Positions 8,401 to 16,489 are shown, counted from the stretch's first letter. The stretch is 64,000 bases of DNA from Agromyces soli (GCF_022811605.1 NZ_CP094533.1:744001-808000), one strand, 5' to 3'. Notes: a model not told the origin generated them from the letters alone. Numbers and translations: made by a program.

Positions 8401-9147
8401 CAGCTGCGGCTGGTCGAGGAGCGCCGTGAAGACCGCGATGGTGAGGTCGAGGTCGCGGTACTCCTCCATGTCGAGGTTGATGAACTTCGGCGCGCCCCCG
8501 GCGCTGCGCTGGGCGGCGAGCTCGTAGAGCGGGGTGAGCTTGTCGACGACCTTCGCGACGGCCTCGTCGAAGGACCACATGGAGAGCTGGCTGACGACGG
8601 AGGACACCTTGATCGAGACGTAGTCGACGTCGTCGCGGGCGAGGAACTCGTAGGTGCCGGAGAGCCGGCGGTCGGCCTCCTGCTCGCCGAGCACGGCCTC
8701 GCCGAGGAGGTTCAGGTTGAGCCGGTTGCCGCCCTCCCGGAGCTTCGCGATGGCGGGGCCGAGCTTCGCCGGGGTGGCGTCGAGCACGAGGTGGCCGACC
8801 ATGGCGCGGAGCACGCGGCGGGCGATCGGGATGACGACCCAGGGCAGCATCGGGGCGAAGGCGCCGCCGACCCGGATGGCCGCCTTCAGGTACCAGGGCA
8901 GGAACTTCGGCGTGAGCTTCGCGACCTGCTCGAGGTTGCGGCCGGCGACGCCGAGGTCCTCCGGGCGCATGACGCCGTCGACGAAGCCGACGGTGAAAGC
9001 GAGGCCGTTCGGGTCCTTCAGCACGCCCGCGAGCCGCTCGGCGGCGGGGTCGACGGGGTGCTCCGCGCTCTCGGCGAGCCAGCGGCGAACGAGGGAGACG
9101 ACGTCGTCGGTGCGCGGGCTGCCGGTGGCTGCGCTGAGGTTCGTCAT
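5458..9147 (-). CDS. putA: Bifunctional proline dehydrogenase / L-glutamate-gamma-semialdehyde dehydrogenase
   Basis: A 1229-residue trifunctional-length PutA-type enzyme that oxidises proline to glutamate. Residues about 20-480 are the FAD-dependent PRODH barrel (QTYLPDALRAMQEL, VRVVKGANLAMEQVD, FEMLLGMA). Residues about 570-1080 are an aldehyde dehydrogenase with the nucleophile in GHAGQKCSAASL. About 140 further residues form the C-terminal ALDH-like tail. There is no N-terminal DNA-binding domain, so it is not a self-repressor. The inter-domain linker contains an in-frame 21-bp tandem repeat. The ATG at 9147 lies 7 nt after TACTGT, inside the palindrome GACAGTACTGTC. The divergent LysR gene is the best candidate regulator. 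Confidence 0.95.
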   Translation of the reverse strand: MTNLSAATGSPRTDDVVSLVRRWLAESAEHPVDPAAERLAGVLKDPNGLAFTVGFVDGVMRPEDLGVAGRNLEQVAKLTPKFLPWYLKAAIRVGGAFAPMLPWVVIPIARRVLRAMVGHLVLDATPAKLGPAIAKLREGGNRLNLNLLGEAVLGEQEADRRLSGTYEFLARDDVDYVSIKVSSVVSQLSMWSFDEAVAKVVDKLTPLYELAAQRSAGGAPKFINLDMEEYRDLDLTIAVFTALLDQPQLQQLEAGIVLQTYLPDALRAMQELQAWAKTRRADGGAPIKVRVVKGANLAMEQVDAAIHDWPVATYSTKQDSDTNYKRVLDWSMTPERIDAVRLGVAGHNLFDVAHAWLTAKARGVEAGVEFEMLLGMATGQAEAVRGDVGQLLLYTPVVNPAEFDVAIAYLIRRLEENASQDNFMSAVFELADDRGLFDRERARYERSLAALEPVVAAAPEPNRTQNRRTEWEGGALDAAFARLDAPAPGSEHADEGLTNVVLGISRGSSGGASAGFASTGSANHSTGSANHSTGSADQAGSAGQGPGLTPGFRNEPDTDPALAANREWGRRILERVPDSELGLDTIRAARVDDADALTELMAGVAAAGEGWGRKSGAERAAVLHRAGLALAANRDRLIEVMAAEAGKTIAEADPEISEAIDFAHYYAERARELDHVQGAVFVPSKLTVVTPPWNFPVAIPAGGVLAALAAGSGVVIKPARLAQRSGAVMVEALWEAGIPKELLALVDVGERELGTQLVSSPNVDRVILTGAYETAELFRSFRADLPLLAETSGKNAIIVTPSADLDLAASDVVKSAFGHAGQKCSAASLVILVGSVAKSERFRRQLVDAARSMRVGYPADARTQIGPIIEPAQGKLLHALTQLGIGEEWLVEPKQLDDSGKLWSPGIKTGVQPGSYFHLTEFFGPVLGIMHAKDLDEAIRFQNAVDYGLTAGLHSLDSEELASWFDQVEAGNLYVNRGITGAIVQRQPFGGWKRSAVGAGAKAGGPNYLFGLGSWEAEHGRQSSTLHLRGLDKRITEVIEASQSALDYESFDVLRRSALSDAVAWAEEYGIARDASQLGVERNVFRYRPLPVTVRISDDAELAEGLRVIIAGLLSKSRFEVSTALELPKGVRTVLAAREVRITREDDAAWLARLAKRGAKALGASRVRLVGGDASALAQALGGAPDVAVWAHPVTPSGRVELLPFLHEQAISITNHRFGNPTTLSQGVI
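7540..7602. repeat. Three 21-bp tandem repeats inside the putA linker
   Basis: Units of the form CGCTGAGCCCGTCGAATGATT start at 7540, 7561 and 7582, with a degenerate 18-bp unit at 7522-7539. Read in putA they encode GSANHST repeats between the PRODH and ALDH domains. The core TTCGACGGGCTCAGCG resembles a word I know as dispersed in intergenic regions of related actinobacteria. Because 21 is a multiple of 3, the array keeps the frame. Confidence 0.85.
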
Positions 9148-9153
9148 GGTCAC

Positions 9154-9165
9154 GACAGTACTGTC
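9154..9165. promoter_or_regulatory. putA promoter with overlapping palindrome
   Basis: GACAGTACTGTC is a 12-bp perfect palindrome. On the minus strand it contains TACTGT (9155-9160), a -10 box 7 nt before the putA ATG, so a protein bound here would block the promoter. Confidence 0.45.
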
Positions 9166-9227
9166 CTTCACTGGAAGCGGGGCCGGGGGAAACGCCGGGC
9201 GTCGACTCAAGTGTGCGGCCGCGCGTT

Positions 9228-9245
9228 CATTCGGTACAGCGAATG
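9228..9245. promoter_or_regulatory. Inverted repeat CATTCG-N6-CGAATG, possible LysR site
   Basis: The repeat lies between divergent putA and lysR-type genes, with further GAATG/CATTC-like words nearby (9241, 9274). Its position fits a LysR regulator binding site, although it is not a strict T-N11-A box. Confidence 0.4.
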
Positions 9246-9294
9246 ATTCCGATGGATACTGTTCATGATTTCCGAATGGTTGAGTTCGCGTTCA

Positions 9295-9330
9295 CGACTT
9301 GCCCGACTTTCATGAAAGTCGGGCAAGTCG
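9295..9330. repeat. 36-bp perfect palindrome, family A, upstream of the LysR gene
   Basis: Arms CGACTTGCCCGACTTTCA and TGAAAGTCGGGCAAGTCG are exact complements. The copy lies only 25 nt before the LysR start, in a divergent promoter region, where a simple terminator role is not expected. Confidence 0.85.
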
Positions 9331-9355
9331 AGAGAGAAGAAGGAGGGATGCCGCG

Positions 9356-10270
9356 ATGCTCGACGTGCGCCGCCTGCGCCTGCTCGTGGAGCTGAGCCGC
9401 CGCGGCACCCTCGCCGCCGTCGCCGAGGCGCTCTCCTACAGCCCGTCCTCGGTCTCGCAGCAGCTCGCCCTGCTCGAACGCGAGGCCGGCGTGCCGCTGC
9501 TCGTGCAGGCGGGCCGCCGGGTGCAGCTCACCCCGCAAGCGCTCGTGCTCGTCCAGCACGGGATCGCGGTGCTCGACCAGCTCGAGGAGGCGGAGGCCGA
9601 GGTCGCCCGCTCCCTCACCGCCGTCGGCGGCACGGTGCGCGTCGCGGTGTTCCAATCGGCCGCGCACGCCGTCGTGCCGCAGGCGCTGACGATCCTCGCG
9701 GCGGAGCACCCCGGGCTGAGGGTCGAGGTCACCGAGCGCGAGCCCGAGGCGGGGCTGTTCGAGGTCGCAGCCCGCGACTTCGACCTCGTCGTCGCCGAGC
9801 AGTACCCGGGGCACACCCGGGCGCACCGCCCGGAGCTCGACCGGGTCGCGCTCGTCGCCGACCCCATCCGGCTCGCCCTGCCCGGCGGCGCCGCCCCCGA
9901 GGTCGCGACGCTGGCGGACGCGGCATCCCTGCCCTGGGTCCTGGAGCCGGCCGGCACCGCCTCGCGCGAGTGGGCGGTGCAGCTCTGCCGCGAGGCCGGC
10001 TTCGAACCCGACGTGCGCTTCGAGACGGCGGACCTCATCGCGCACATCCGGCTCATCCGGGCCGGCCACGCCGCGGGGCTGCTGCCCGATCTCGTCTGGG
10101 CGGGCGAGCCGCCGAGCGTCCGCCTCGCGGAGCTGCCCGGCCGCCCGCAGCGCGAGGTGTTCACGGCGACCCGGCACGCGGCGGCGACCCGTCCGGCGGT
10201 CGTCGCGTGCCGCGAAGCGCTCGCCCGGGCGGCTCGCGCCGCCGCGCCCGCGCCGCGCCACGCCGGCTGA
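9356..10270 (+). CDS. LysR family transcriptional regulator
   Basis: A 304-residue LysR protein. Residues 1-60 are the winged helix (LSRRGTLAAVAEALSYSPSSVSQQLALLE) and the rest is the periplasmic-binding-like effector domain. The ATG at 9356 is preceded by AGGAGGG (9341-9347). It is divergent from putA across 208 bp containing an inverted repeat, so it is a candidate activator or repressor of proline catabolism. That target is inferred from position only. Confidence 0.88.
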   Translation: MLDVRRLRLLVELSRRGTLAAVAEALSYSPSSVSQQLALLEREAGVPLLVQAGRRVQLTPQALVLVQHGIAVLDQLEEAEAEVARSLTAVGGTVRVAVFQSAAHAVVPQALTILAAEHPGLRVEVTEREPEAGLFEVAARDFDLVVAEQYPGHTRAHRPELDRVALVADPIRLALPGGAAPEVATLADAASLPWVLEPAGTASREWAVQLCREAGFEPDVRFETADLIAHIRLIRAGHAAGLLPDLVWAGEPPSVRLAELPGRPQREVFTATRHAAATRPAVVACREALARAARAAAPAPRHAG

Positions 10271-10290
10271 GCCGCGAGGCGCGGCCCGGT

Positions 10291-11073
10291 TCAGCGCCGC
10301 GCGTCGAGCACGCGGGCGAGCCGCTCGGCCATCGCCTCGGGCTCCCAGCTGTGCCAGGCCCCGGCGACGCGCTCGGACGCCCCGGCCGGCGCCGCGGCCG
10401 CGAGCTCGTCGGCCGCCTCGAGCATGCCGGGGAACGTCTCGGTGCCGACCACGGCGAGCACGGGCGCGGTGACGCGGCCGAGGTGCGCCGGGAGCCCGTC
10501 GGCCTCGATCGACGCGAGCGCCTCGCCGTCGGGGATCCAGCTCAGTACGAGCTCCGGGTAGTCGGGCGAGCGGCGCAGCTCCTCCAGCCACTCGGGCGGC
10601 ATGCCGACCATGTACGCGGCGACGGCGTCTTCGAGGCGGTCGTCGGCGACGGCCCGCTCGACCGCCGCCCACCACGCGGGCGCACCGCTCTCGAACTGTC
10701 CGACCGGCGCTTCCCAGAGCACGAGACCGGCGAGCCTGGGCACCCGGGGTGCAGCCCGGAGCGCGATGGCGCACCCCGAGGAGTGGCCGACGAGCACGAC
10801 GGGGGCGCCCGCGGCCTCGGCGAGCTCGGCGATCGCCTCGAGCTCGCGCTCCAGCGCGATCGGGCCGGATGCCGCGGAGTCGCCGCGCCCGACGCGGTCG
10901 TGCACGATCGCCTGGTGCCCGCGCTCGGCGAGCAGGCGCCCGGTCTCGGCGGTCACGGGGTCGTCGGCGCGGGTGGGGCCCGCGCCCTGGATGAAGAGCA
11001 CGGCGGGCCTGCCGGCCTCGCCGTATCGGTCGAAGGCGACGCGGTCGCCGCTCGCGGTGGTGATGGTATCCAT
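10291..11073 (-). CDS. Alpha/beta hydrolase
   Basis: A 260-residue alpha/beta-hydrolase fold protein. The oxyanion region is FIQGAG, the nucleophile elbow VGHSSGCAIAL carries the catalytic serine near residue 97, and the late histidine is in AWHSWEP near the C-terminus. The substrate is unknown. The ATG at 11073 is followed by the well-formed N-terminal strand. The gene is divergent from a TetR gene, with an AGACTG-CT-CAGTCT operator between, so it is probably repressed by that regulator. Confidence 0.85.
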   Translation of the reverse strand: MDTITTASGDRVAFDRYGEAGRPAVLFIQGAGPTRADDPVTAETGRLLAERGHQAIVHDRVGRGDSAASGPIALERELEAIAELAEAAGAPVVLVGHSSGCAIALRAAPRVPRLAGLVLWEAPVGQFESGAPAWWAAVERAVADDRLEDAVAAYMVGMPPEWLEELRRSPDYPELVLSWIPDGEALASIEADGLPAHLGRVTAPVLAVVGTETFPGMLEAADELAAAAPAGASERVAGAWHSWEPEAMAERLARVLDARR

Positions 11074-11091
11074 CGAGGCATCCCCATTTCT

Positions 11092-11105
11092 AGACTGCTC
11101 AGTCT
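11092..11105. promoter_or_regulatory. TetR-type operator AGACTGCTCAGTCT
   Basis: A 6-bp inverted repeat with a 2-bp centre lies between the divergent hydrolase and TetR genes. A TATAGA -10 candidate for the TetR gene follows at 11121-11126, and TAGAAA for the hydrolase overlaps the other side. Confidence 0.6.
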
Positions 11106-11201
11106 TGATTCTCACCAGAATATAGACCCATGAGTATGATGTCTGCAAGGCCCGGCGGATGCCGTGCCGACCGCCAGTCGATCCGATCGGAGGAGACGCG
11201 G

Positions 11202-11858
11202 ATGCGTCCGAGCTCGCTGCAGAAGCGCGAGGCCGCCCTGCGCGCGGCCGAACGACAGTTCCTCGCCACCGGCTACGAGTCCGTCACGATGGACTCGATC
11301 GCCGCCGAGTGCGGCATCGCGAAGCAGACCCTCTACAGCCATTTCGGCAGCAAGCGCGCCCTCTTCCTGGAGCTCGTGACGGCCGAGACGGTCGGCACGC
11401 GGCGTACGGTGCTCTCGCCGCCGCCACGCGTCGACCCGCACGACGAGCCGCGCTCGGCACTCCGCGAGCTGCTCGTCGGCCAGCTCGCCGCAGTGCTGAC
11501 GCCGAACATCGTCGGGCTCCGACGGCTCGTCATCGGTGAGCTGCCCCGTTCCCCCGAGCTCGCCGAAGCCCTCTACGAGCACGGCCCCAAGCGCGCCATC
11601 GCGACGCTCACGGGCATCGTCCGCGAACTGCAGTCCGCCGGGGTGCTGCGCGCCGCCGACCCCGAGCGCGCCGCCGCGCAGCTGAACTGGATGGTCATGG
11701 GCGAGCCGCTGAACCGAGCCATGATGCTCGGCGACGCCGCACTGCCCGACCGCGCCGAGATCGAGGCGCAGGTCGACCTCGCGCTCGAGCTCTTCTTCGA
11801 CGGGCTCGCACCCCGCCCGGCCGCCCCGAGCGCCGCCGGGCACCCGGCCCACGCCTAG
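11202..11858 (+). CDS. TetR/AcrR family transcriptional regulator
   Basis: A 218-residue regulator with an N-terminal TetR helix-turn-helix (residues about 8-55, ESVTMDSIAAECGIAKQTLY then SHFGSKRALF) and a C-terminal domain like the AefR/TetR_C families. The ATG at 11202 is chosen for the GGAGGAGA ribosome binding site at 11189-11196; an open frame from 11130 would extend the protein by 24 residues. It probably represses the divergent alpha/beta hydrolase and itself through the site at 11092. Its TAG stop overlaps the stop of the convergent lipoprotein gene in a shared CTAG. Confidence 0.87.
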   Translation: MRPSSLQKREAALRAAERQFLATGYESVTMDSIAAECGIAKQTLYSHFGSKRALFLELVTAETVGTRRTVLSPPPRVDPHDEPRSALRELLVGQLAAVLTPNIVGLRRLVIGELPRSPELAEALYEHGPKRAIATLTGIVRELQSAGVLRAADPERAAAQLNWMVMGEPLNRAMMLGDAALPDRAEIEAQVDLALELFFDGLAPRPAAPSAAGHPAHA

Positions 11859-13453
11859 CGCCCGAGCAGGCTCCGCGCGAGCGTTGCGGCGAGGGGCTCG
11901 AGCTGCGCGATCATCGCACGATCGGCCTCACCGTCGGCCCCGTCCTCGCGCTCGGGTCGCACGACGAGCTTCACCTCGAGATACCCCGCTTCATCAGGCG
12001 AGCCGAGGGCGATGCGCGCCGTGCGCCGGTACTCGCTCGTCCCGCCTTCGATCTCGCCGAGCTCGGCGCGGTGCCCGCCCAGTTCGACCGCCTCGCCGCG
12101 GGCGGCGGATGGGCGGTCGGCCAGCGCATCGGTCGACGCGCGCAGCTGAAGCACCAGCGAATGACCCGGCTCGACCAGCTCGCAGACGAACGGCGCGTCC
12201 TCGCGGACCGTATCCTGACGCGCGACCAGCGGGGCGCGGAACTGGCCCATCACCGTCGACACCGGGCCCTGCGCCGCCGCGCAGAGGGCGTCAGGGTCGG
12301 CCTCGCCGCGGGCGAGCACCTCCGTCGGAGTGCTCGGCACCGTCACGCCCTCGCGCACCGGCGCGCACTCCCGGGCGACGGCGTCGAGCGCGTCGGCGCA
12401 GCCGCCGAATGCGGCGGTGTCCTGCTCGTCGCCCTTCGCGTAGAGCAGCCGTTCGGGGCCGGGCTCGGCCGGTTCCTGCACCGCCAGCAGCGGCACGAGC
12501 TCGGTCGCCAGCCGCTCGGCGTCCTCGCAGCGATCGACGACGAGGTCGGCGCGCAGCACGAGGCCGGCCTGCCGCGGATCGCTCGCCGGACGCGCGTCCC
12601 AGGACAGCGTGCACCCGCCGTGCCCGCCGGGCTGCACGAGGGCGGGGACGCCGGCGATCGTCACCACCTCGAGCTCCGCTCGGGCGCCGGCCCTGGCCCA
12701 CTCCGCGAACGGGACGAAGGTGTCGAGGGTGAACCCGACGGCCGGGCCGGTGAGCGACTCGGCATCCGAGGCATCCGAGGCATCCGAGGCATCCCAGAGT
12801 CCGCAGCTCGCGAGCGAGTCGAAGCGGCCGGCGAGCGGCCGGGGCTCCGCCCCCGCGGGGGCGGCGGGCGTGCCCGCGACGGCGGCGAGCGCATCGCAGG
12901 CGAGGAGGCCGTCCTCCCCCGCTCTCGCGAGCGAGCGCGGGTCGCTGCGCAGGGCGACGGCGGCGCGGCTCGCGGAGGACTCGGCGAGCGTGCAGTCGTC
13001 GCCGGGCTCGCGAAGCTGGCGGAAGCGGATGGCGTGGCCGAAGTCGACCGGGAGCAGCACGCTGCATCCCTCGACCGCGTCGCGCTGCCGGTACGCGGTG
13101 ATCGCGCCGACGGGCGATCCGCCGACGCTCGTACGATCGGACCAGAACCTCGCGTCGGCGTCGAAGTCGACCAGCAGCTCGACCCGGGCGATGCCCGGCA
13201 GCTCGCAGTCGAAGAGCCCGCCGCTCGGCGTGCCCGTGACGCCGGCGAGTGCCGCCTCGTCCGGATCGATGGCGAGCAGCGCGCAGGGGTCGAGCGCGGC
13301 GAGCGAGCGGCGCACCTCCTCGCTCGGCCGGTCCTCGTTCAGCCGCGGGGCCTCCCGCTCGACCGGCGGCCGCGGCGAGAGCCCGGGCGCGCAGCCGGCG
13401 AGCAGGGCGACGACGGCGAGCGCGCTCAACAGGGCGACGGTGCGGCGTGACAT
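11855..13453 (-). CDS. Large lipoprotein of unknown function
   Basis: A 532-residue exported lipoprotein. MSRRTVALLSALAVVALLAGC is a signal peptide ending in the lipobox LLAGC. The mature protein is acidic, with several spaced cysteine pairs and three loosely similar segments of about 140 residues beginning near DPCALL, CDALAAVAG and DALCAAAQG, which suggests repeated DUF3558-like domains. Near residue 225 a DASDASDASDAES stretch is encoded by a 9-bp tandem repeat. No enzymatic motif is visible; a role at the cell surface is all that can be inferred. The ATG at 13453 starts directly at the signal peptide. Confidence 0.7.
   Translation of the reverse strand: MSRRTVALLSALAVVALLAGCAPGLSPRPPVEREAPRLNEDRPSEEVRRSLAALDPCALLAIDPDEAALAGVTGTPSGGLFDCELPGIARVELLVDFDADARFWSDRTSVGGSPVGAITAYRQRDAVEGCSVLLPVDFGHAIRFRQLREPGDDCTLAESSASRAAVALRSDPRSLARAGEDGLLACDALAAVAGTPAAPAGAEPRPLAGRFDSLASCGLWDASDASDASDAESLTGPAVGFTLDTFVPFAEWARAGARAELEVVTIAGVPALVQPGGHGGCTLSWDARPASDPRQAGLVLRADLVVDRCEDAERLATELVPLLAVQEPAEPGPERLLYAKGDEQDTAAFGGCADALDAVARECAPVREGVTVPSTPTEVLARGEADPDALCAAAQGPVSTVMGQFRAPLVARQDTVREDAPFVCELVEPGHSLVLQLRASTDALADRPSAARGEAVELGGHRAELGEIEGGTSEYRRTARIALGSPDEAGYLEVKLVVRPEREDGADGEADRAMIAQLEPLAATLARSLLGR
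12772..12796. repeat. 9-bp tandem repeat (GCATCCGAG) in the lipoprotein gene
   Basis: The word GGCATCCGAG is repeated head to tail four times, adding Asp-Ala-Ser triplets to the protein. It is a local expansion of a word that is dispersed all over the window. Confidence 0.75.
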
Positions 13454-13523
13454 GGGACCTCGTTTCCCGGCGATGGTATCCCACGGTGGCACAGTGCGCG
13501 GCGCCTGGGCAACCACGGAAGCG

Positions 13524-14504
13524 CTATCTCGCCGCGTCGGCGAACCGTGCCGCCTGCACCGCGAGGAACGCCCGCAGCTCCTCGCCCTCGATGCGGTACT
13601 CGGCGCCGAGCGGCAGCCACATCAGCCCCATCGCGAGTCCCTCGACCGAGTCCGCCTCGATCGGCCAGGCGCAGTGCCCGGCATCCACCGCCTCGAGCTC
13701 GCGCCCCCACCACCCCAGGTGCGCGGCGAGCTCGGCGAGCGGCATCGCGACGACCACACGCGCCCTGACCGAGCTCCGCCGGTACCTGGTCGCCCGCTCG
13801 ACCCGCTCCCGGGCCTCCTCGTCGCCGATCGGCCGCGGCTCGAAGCGCACGCGGGTCTGGAAGACGTGGTCGACCCGGTCGACGCGGAAGGTGCGCCAGT
13901 CGTCGCGGTCCCGATCCCAGGCGAGCAGGTACCAGCGCCGGGCGATTGGCACGAGGCGGTACGGTTCGACGCTCCGCGCCGACTCGCCGCCGGTCGCGTC
14001 GGTGTAGCGGAAGCGCAGCCGCTCGGCGTCGCGGCAGGCGAGCGCGAGCAGGCCCAGGAGTTCCGGGTCGACGGCGGGCACCGGTCGCCCGTCGCGCCCG
14101 CCGAGGGGCGGCGCGCCGGCGGCGGCGTGCGACTGCAGCGCCTCGATCCGGCGGCGGAGCGGCGGCGGCAGCACCTGCTCGATCTTGGCGAGGGCGCTGA
14201 GCGTGGTGTGCTCCGCGCCGCGGAGGCCGGCGGTCGCCTGGGAGCGCAGGCCGACCGCGATCGCGACGCCCTCGTCGTCGCTGAGCAGCAGCGGCGGCAG
14301 GCCGGTGCCCGCCTCCAGCCGATACCCGCCGGCGACGCCGCGGAGCGACTCGACGCCGTAGCCGAGCTCGCGCAGCCGTTCGACGTCGCGGCGCAGCGTG
14401 CGCTCGCTGACGCCGAGGCGGTCGACGAGTTCGTGCGCGGTCCAGTGCCGGTGGCTCTGCAGCAGCGAGAGCAGTTCGAGCGTTCGCGAGGTCGTGGCGG
14501 CCAT
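13524..14504 (-). CDS. WYL-domain transcriptional regulator (HTH_11 + WYL)
   Basis: A 326-residue protein. Residues 1-60 are a DeoR-like winged helix (WTAHELVDRLGVSERTLRRDVERL), a linker region follows, and residues about 150-230 are the WYL domain with the motif RRWYLLAWDRDRDDWRTFRVDR. The C-terminal segment is the WCX extension. WYL proteins sense ligands, often nucleotides or ssDNA. The ATG at 14504 is preceded by GAGGAG. It is divergent from an ABC exporter operon 60 bp away and is its likely regulator. Confidence 0.88.
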   Translation of the reverse strand: MAATTSRTLELLSLLQSHRHWTAHELVDRLGVSERTLRRDVERLRELGYGVESLRGVAGGYRLEAGTGLPPLLLSDDEGVAIAVGLRSQATAGLRGAEHTTLSALAKIEQVLPPPLRRRIEALQSHAAAGAPPLGGRDGRPVPAVDPELLGLLALACRDAERLRFRYTDATGGESARSVEPYRLVPIARRWYLLAWDRDRDDWRTFRVDRVDHVFQTRVRFEPRPIGDEEARERVERATRYRRSSVRARVVVAMPLAELAAHLGWWGRELEAVDAGHCAWPIEADSVEGLAMGLMWLPLGAEYRIEGEELRAFLAVQAARFADAAR

Positions 14505-14564
14505 GCGCCGATTCTCCTCCGATACCGGACAGGAACTGACCGGATGCCTCGAGAAGCTCGGGAT

Positions 14565-15581
14565 ATGACGAAGCACACGCATGCCGGAACCGGCCAGATG
14601 ATCACCGCCCGCGGCTTGACGAAGACGTTCCGCTCGAAGGGGCAGACGGTCGAGGCGGTGCGCGCCGTCGACCTCTCCGTCGCCGCCGGCGAGCTCGTCG
14701 CGTTCCTCGGGCCGAACGGCGCCGGCAAGTCCACGACCCTCCGCATGCTCACGACCCTCCTCCCCGCCACGAGCGGCGAGGCGACGGTCGCCGGCTGCGA
14801 CATCCGACGCGACCCGGCCGGGGTGCGCCGCCGCATCGGCTACGTCGGTCAGGGCAGCTCGGGCGGGCACACCCAGCGCGTCCGCGACGAGCTGCACGCC
14901 CAGGGCGCGTTCTACGGCCTCGGCCGGCGAGAGACCCACGCCCGCGCGGCCGAACTGCTCGACTCGCTCGAACTCGGCGCCTTCGCCAACCGCAGCGTGC
15001 AGTCGCTCTCCGGCGGGCAGAAGCGCCGGCTCGACGTCGCGCTCGGACTCATCCACCGCCCGGAGCTGCTCTTCCTCGACGAGCCCTCGACCGGGCTCGA
15101 CCCGCACAGCCGGGCGAACCTGTGGGAGCACATTGTCGAGCTCCGCCGCACGACCGGGACGACGATCTTCCTGACCACGCACTATCTCGACGAGGCCGAC
15201 CAGCTCGCCGAGCGCGTGATGGTCATGGACCACGGCCGCGTCATCGCCGACGACACGGCCGCCGCGCTCAAGGAGTCGCTCGCGGGCGATCGGGTGACGC
15301 TCGGCTTCGCGGGACGGGCGGATGCCTCGGCCGCCGCCGCCCGCCTCGGCGGCGAGCTCGACCCGGCCGACCCGACCCGCCTCGTGCTGACCGAGGCCGA
15401 CGGTGCGCGAGCGCTCCCCCGGCACGTGCGGGACCTCACCGAGGCCGGGCTCGACCTGCTCACCGCGACGCACCGGCCGCCGACCCTCGACGACGTCTTC
15501 CTCGCCCTCACCGGTCGCAGCCTCCGCGAGGAGTCCGCGCGGGCCGGGGGCGACGAGGCGGCCGAGCAGGCCGCCGCGTGA
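14565..15581 (+). CDS. ABC exporter ATP-binding protein, DrrA family
   Basis: A 338-residue ATPase. Walker A GPNGAGKST near residue 48, signature LSGGQKRRLDVA, Walker B LLFLDEPSTGLDP and switch histidine TTH are all present, and the protein has the roughly 100-residue C-terminal extension of daunorubicin-resistance (DrrA) ATPases. With the permease 52 bp downstream it should form an ABC-2 exporter at the membrane for a drug or lipid-like compound. The ATG at 14565 is the first that leaves a short N-terminus before the domain. Confidence 0.9.
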   Translation: MTKHTHAGTGQMITARGLTKTFRSKGQTVEAVRAVDLSVAAGELVAFLGPNGAGKSTTLRMLTTLLPATSGEATVAGCDIRRDPAGVRRRIGYVGQGSSGGHTQRVRDELHAQGAFYGLGRRETHARAAELLDSLELGAFANRSVQSLSGGQKRRLDVALGLIHRPELLFLDEPSTGLDPHSRANLWEHIVELRRTTGTTIFLTTHYLDEADQLAERVMVMDHGRVIADDTAAALKESLAGDRVTLGFAGRADASAAAARLGGELDPADPTRLVLTEADGARALPRHVRDLTEAGLDLLTATHRPPTLDDVFLALTGRSLREESARAGGDEAAEQAAA

Positions 15582-15633
15582 GCGGCATCCGTCCCACCGC
15601 CACCACCACCACCGCGATCGAAGGAGCACGACC

Positions 15634-16473
15634 ATGAACACCATCGCCGACCCCGCACCGTCCACCGCCACGGGCGCACAGACGCCCGCCTCGCTCGCCG
15701 CCCGCCCCGCCCCGCGCCGCACCGGCTTCGCCCGCGACACCGCCGCGGTCTTCGTGCGCGAGTCCCGCCCCCTCGTGCGCGACCCGTTCAGCGTGCTGTT
15801 CTCGCTCGTGCAGCCGCTCGTCTTCCTGGGCCTCTTCGGCCCGCTGCTCGTCGGTGCGGCCGGCGGCGACGTCGCGGGCACACTGCAGTGGTTCGTGCCG
15901 GGCATCCTGGTCATGGTGGCGCTGTTCGGCACCGCCTCGACCGGGGCGAACCTGCTCTTCGAGATGCAGACCGGCTCGCACGAGCGCACCCTCGTCGCCC
16001 CGCTCTCGCGGAACGCGCTGCTCGTCGGCCGCGCCCTGAAGGAGGTCGTGCCGCTCATGGTGCAGGGCACGATCGTGGTGCTCGTCGCCGTGCCGTTCGG
16101 CTTCAGCGTGAACGTGCCCGGGCTGCTCCTCGGCCTCGTCGTGCTCGCCGTCTTCGGCATCGGCTTCGGCGCGCTGAGCTACACGCTCGCGCTCGGCTGC
16201 CGCAACCGGGACTGGATGTTCTGGATGGTGCACCAGACCCTGCTGTTCCCGCTGATGATCCTCTCGGGCATGCTGCTGCCGCTCGAGGACGGCCCCGAGT
16301 GGATGCGGGTCGCGGCCGCCGTGAACCCGCTCAGCTATCTCGTCGGCGCGGAGCGGGCCCTCCTCGCGGGCGACTTCGGCGCACCGGCGGTGCTCGGCGG
16401 CGCGATCGCGGCGCTCGTCACCTGCGCGATCGGCCTCGTCGTCGGCGTGCGCGCGATGCGTCGGGCCCGCTGA
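15634..16473 (+). CDS. ABC-2 type exporter permease, DrrB family
   Basis: A 279-residue membrane protein with a cytoplasmic N-terminus of about 40 residues and six transmembrane segments, ending in VGVRAMRRAR. The segment MILSGMLLPLEDGPEWMRVAAAVNPLSYLV is the conserved ABC-2 motif. Ribosome binding site AAGGAG at 15621-15626 precedes the ATG at 15634. It partners the DrrA-like ATPase just upstream. Confidence 0.9.
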   Translation: MNTIADPAPSTATGAQTPASLAARPAPRRTGFARDTAAVFVRESRPLVRDPFSVLFSLVQPLVFLGLFGPLLVGAAGGDVAGTLQWFVPGILVMVALFGTASTGANLLFEMQTGSHERTLVAPLSRNALLVGRALKEVVPLMVQGTIVVLVAVPFGFSVNVPGLLLGLVVLAVFGIGFGALSYTLALGCRNRDWMFWMVHQTLLFPLMILSGMLLPLEDGPEWMRVAAAVNPLSYLVGAERALLAGDFGAPAVLGGAIAALVTCAIGLVVGVRAMRRAR

Positions 16474-16489
16474 CCTCCTTCGCGGTGCT

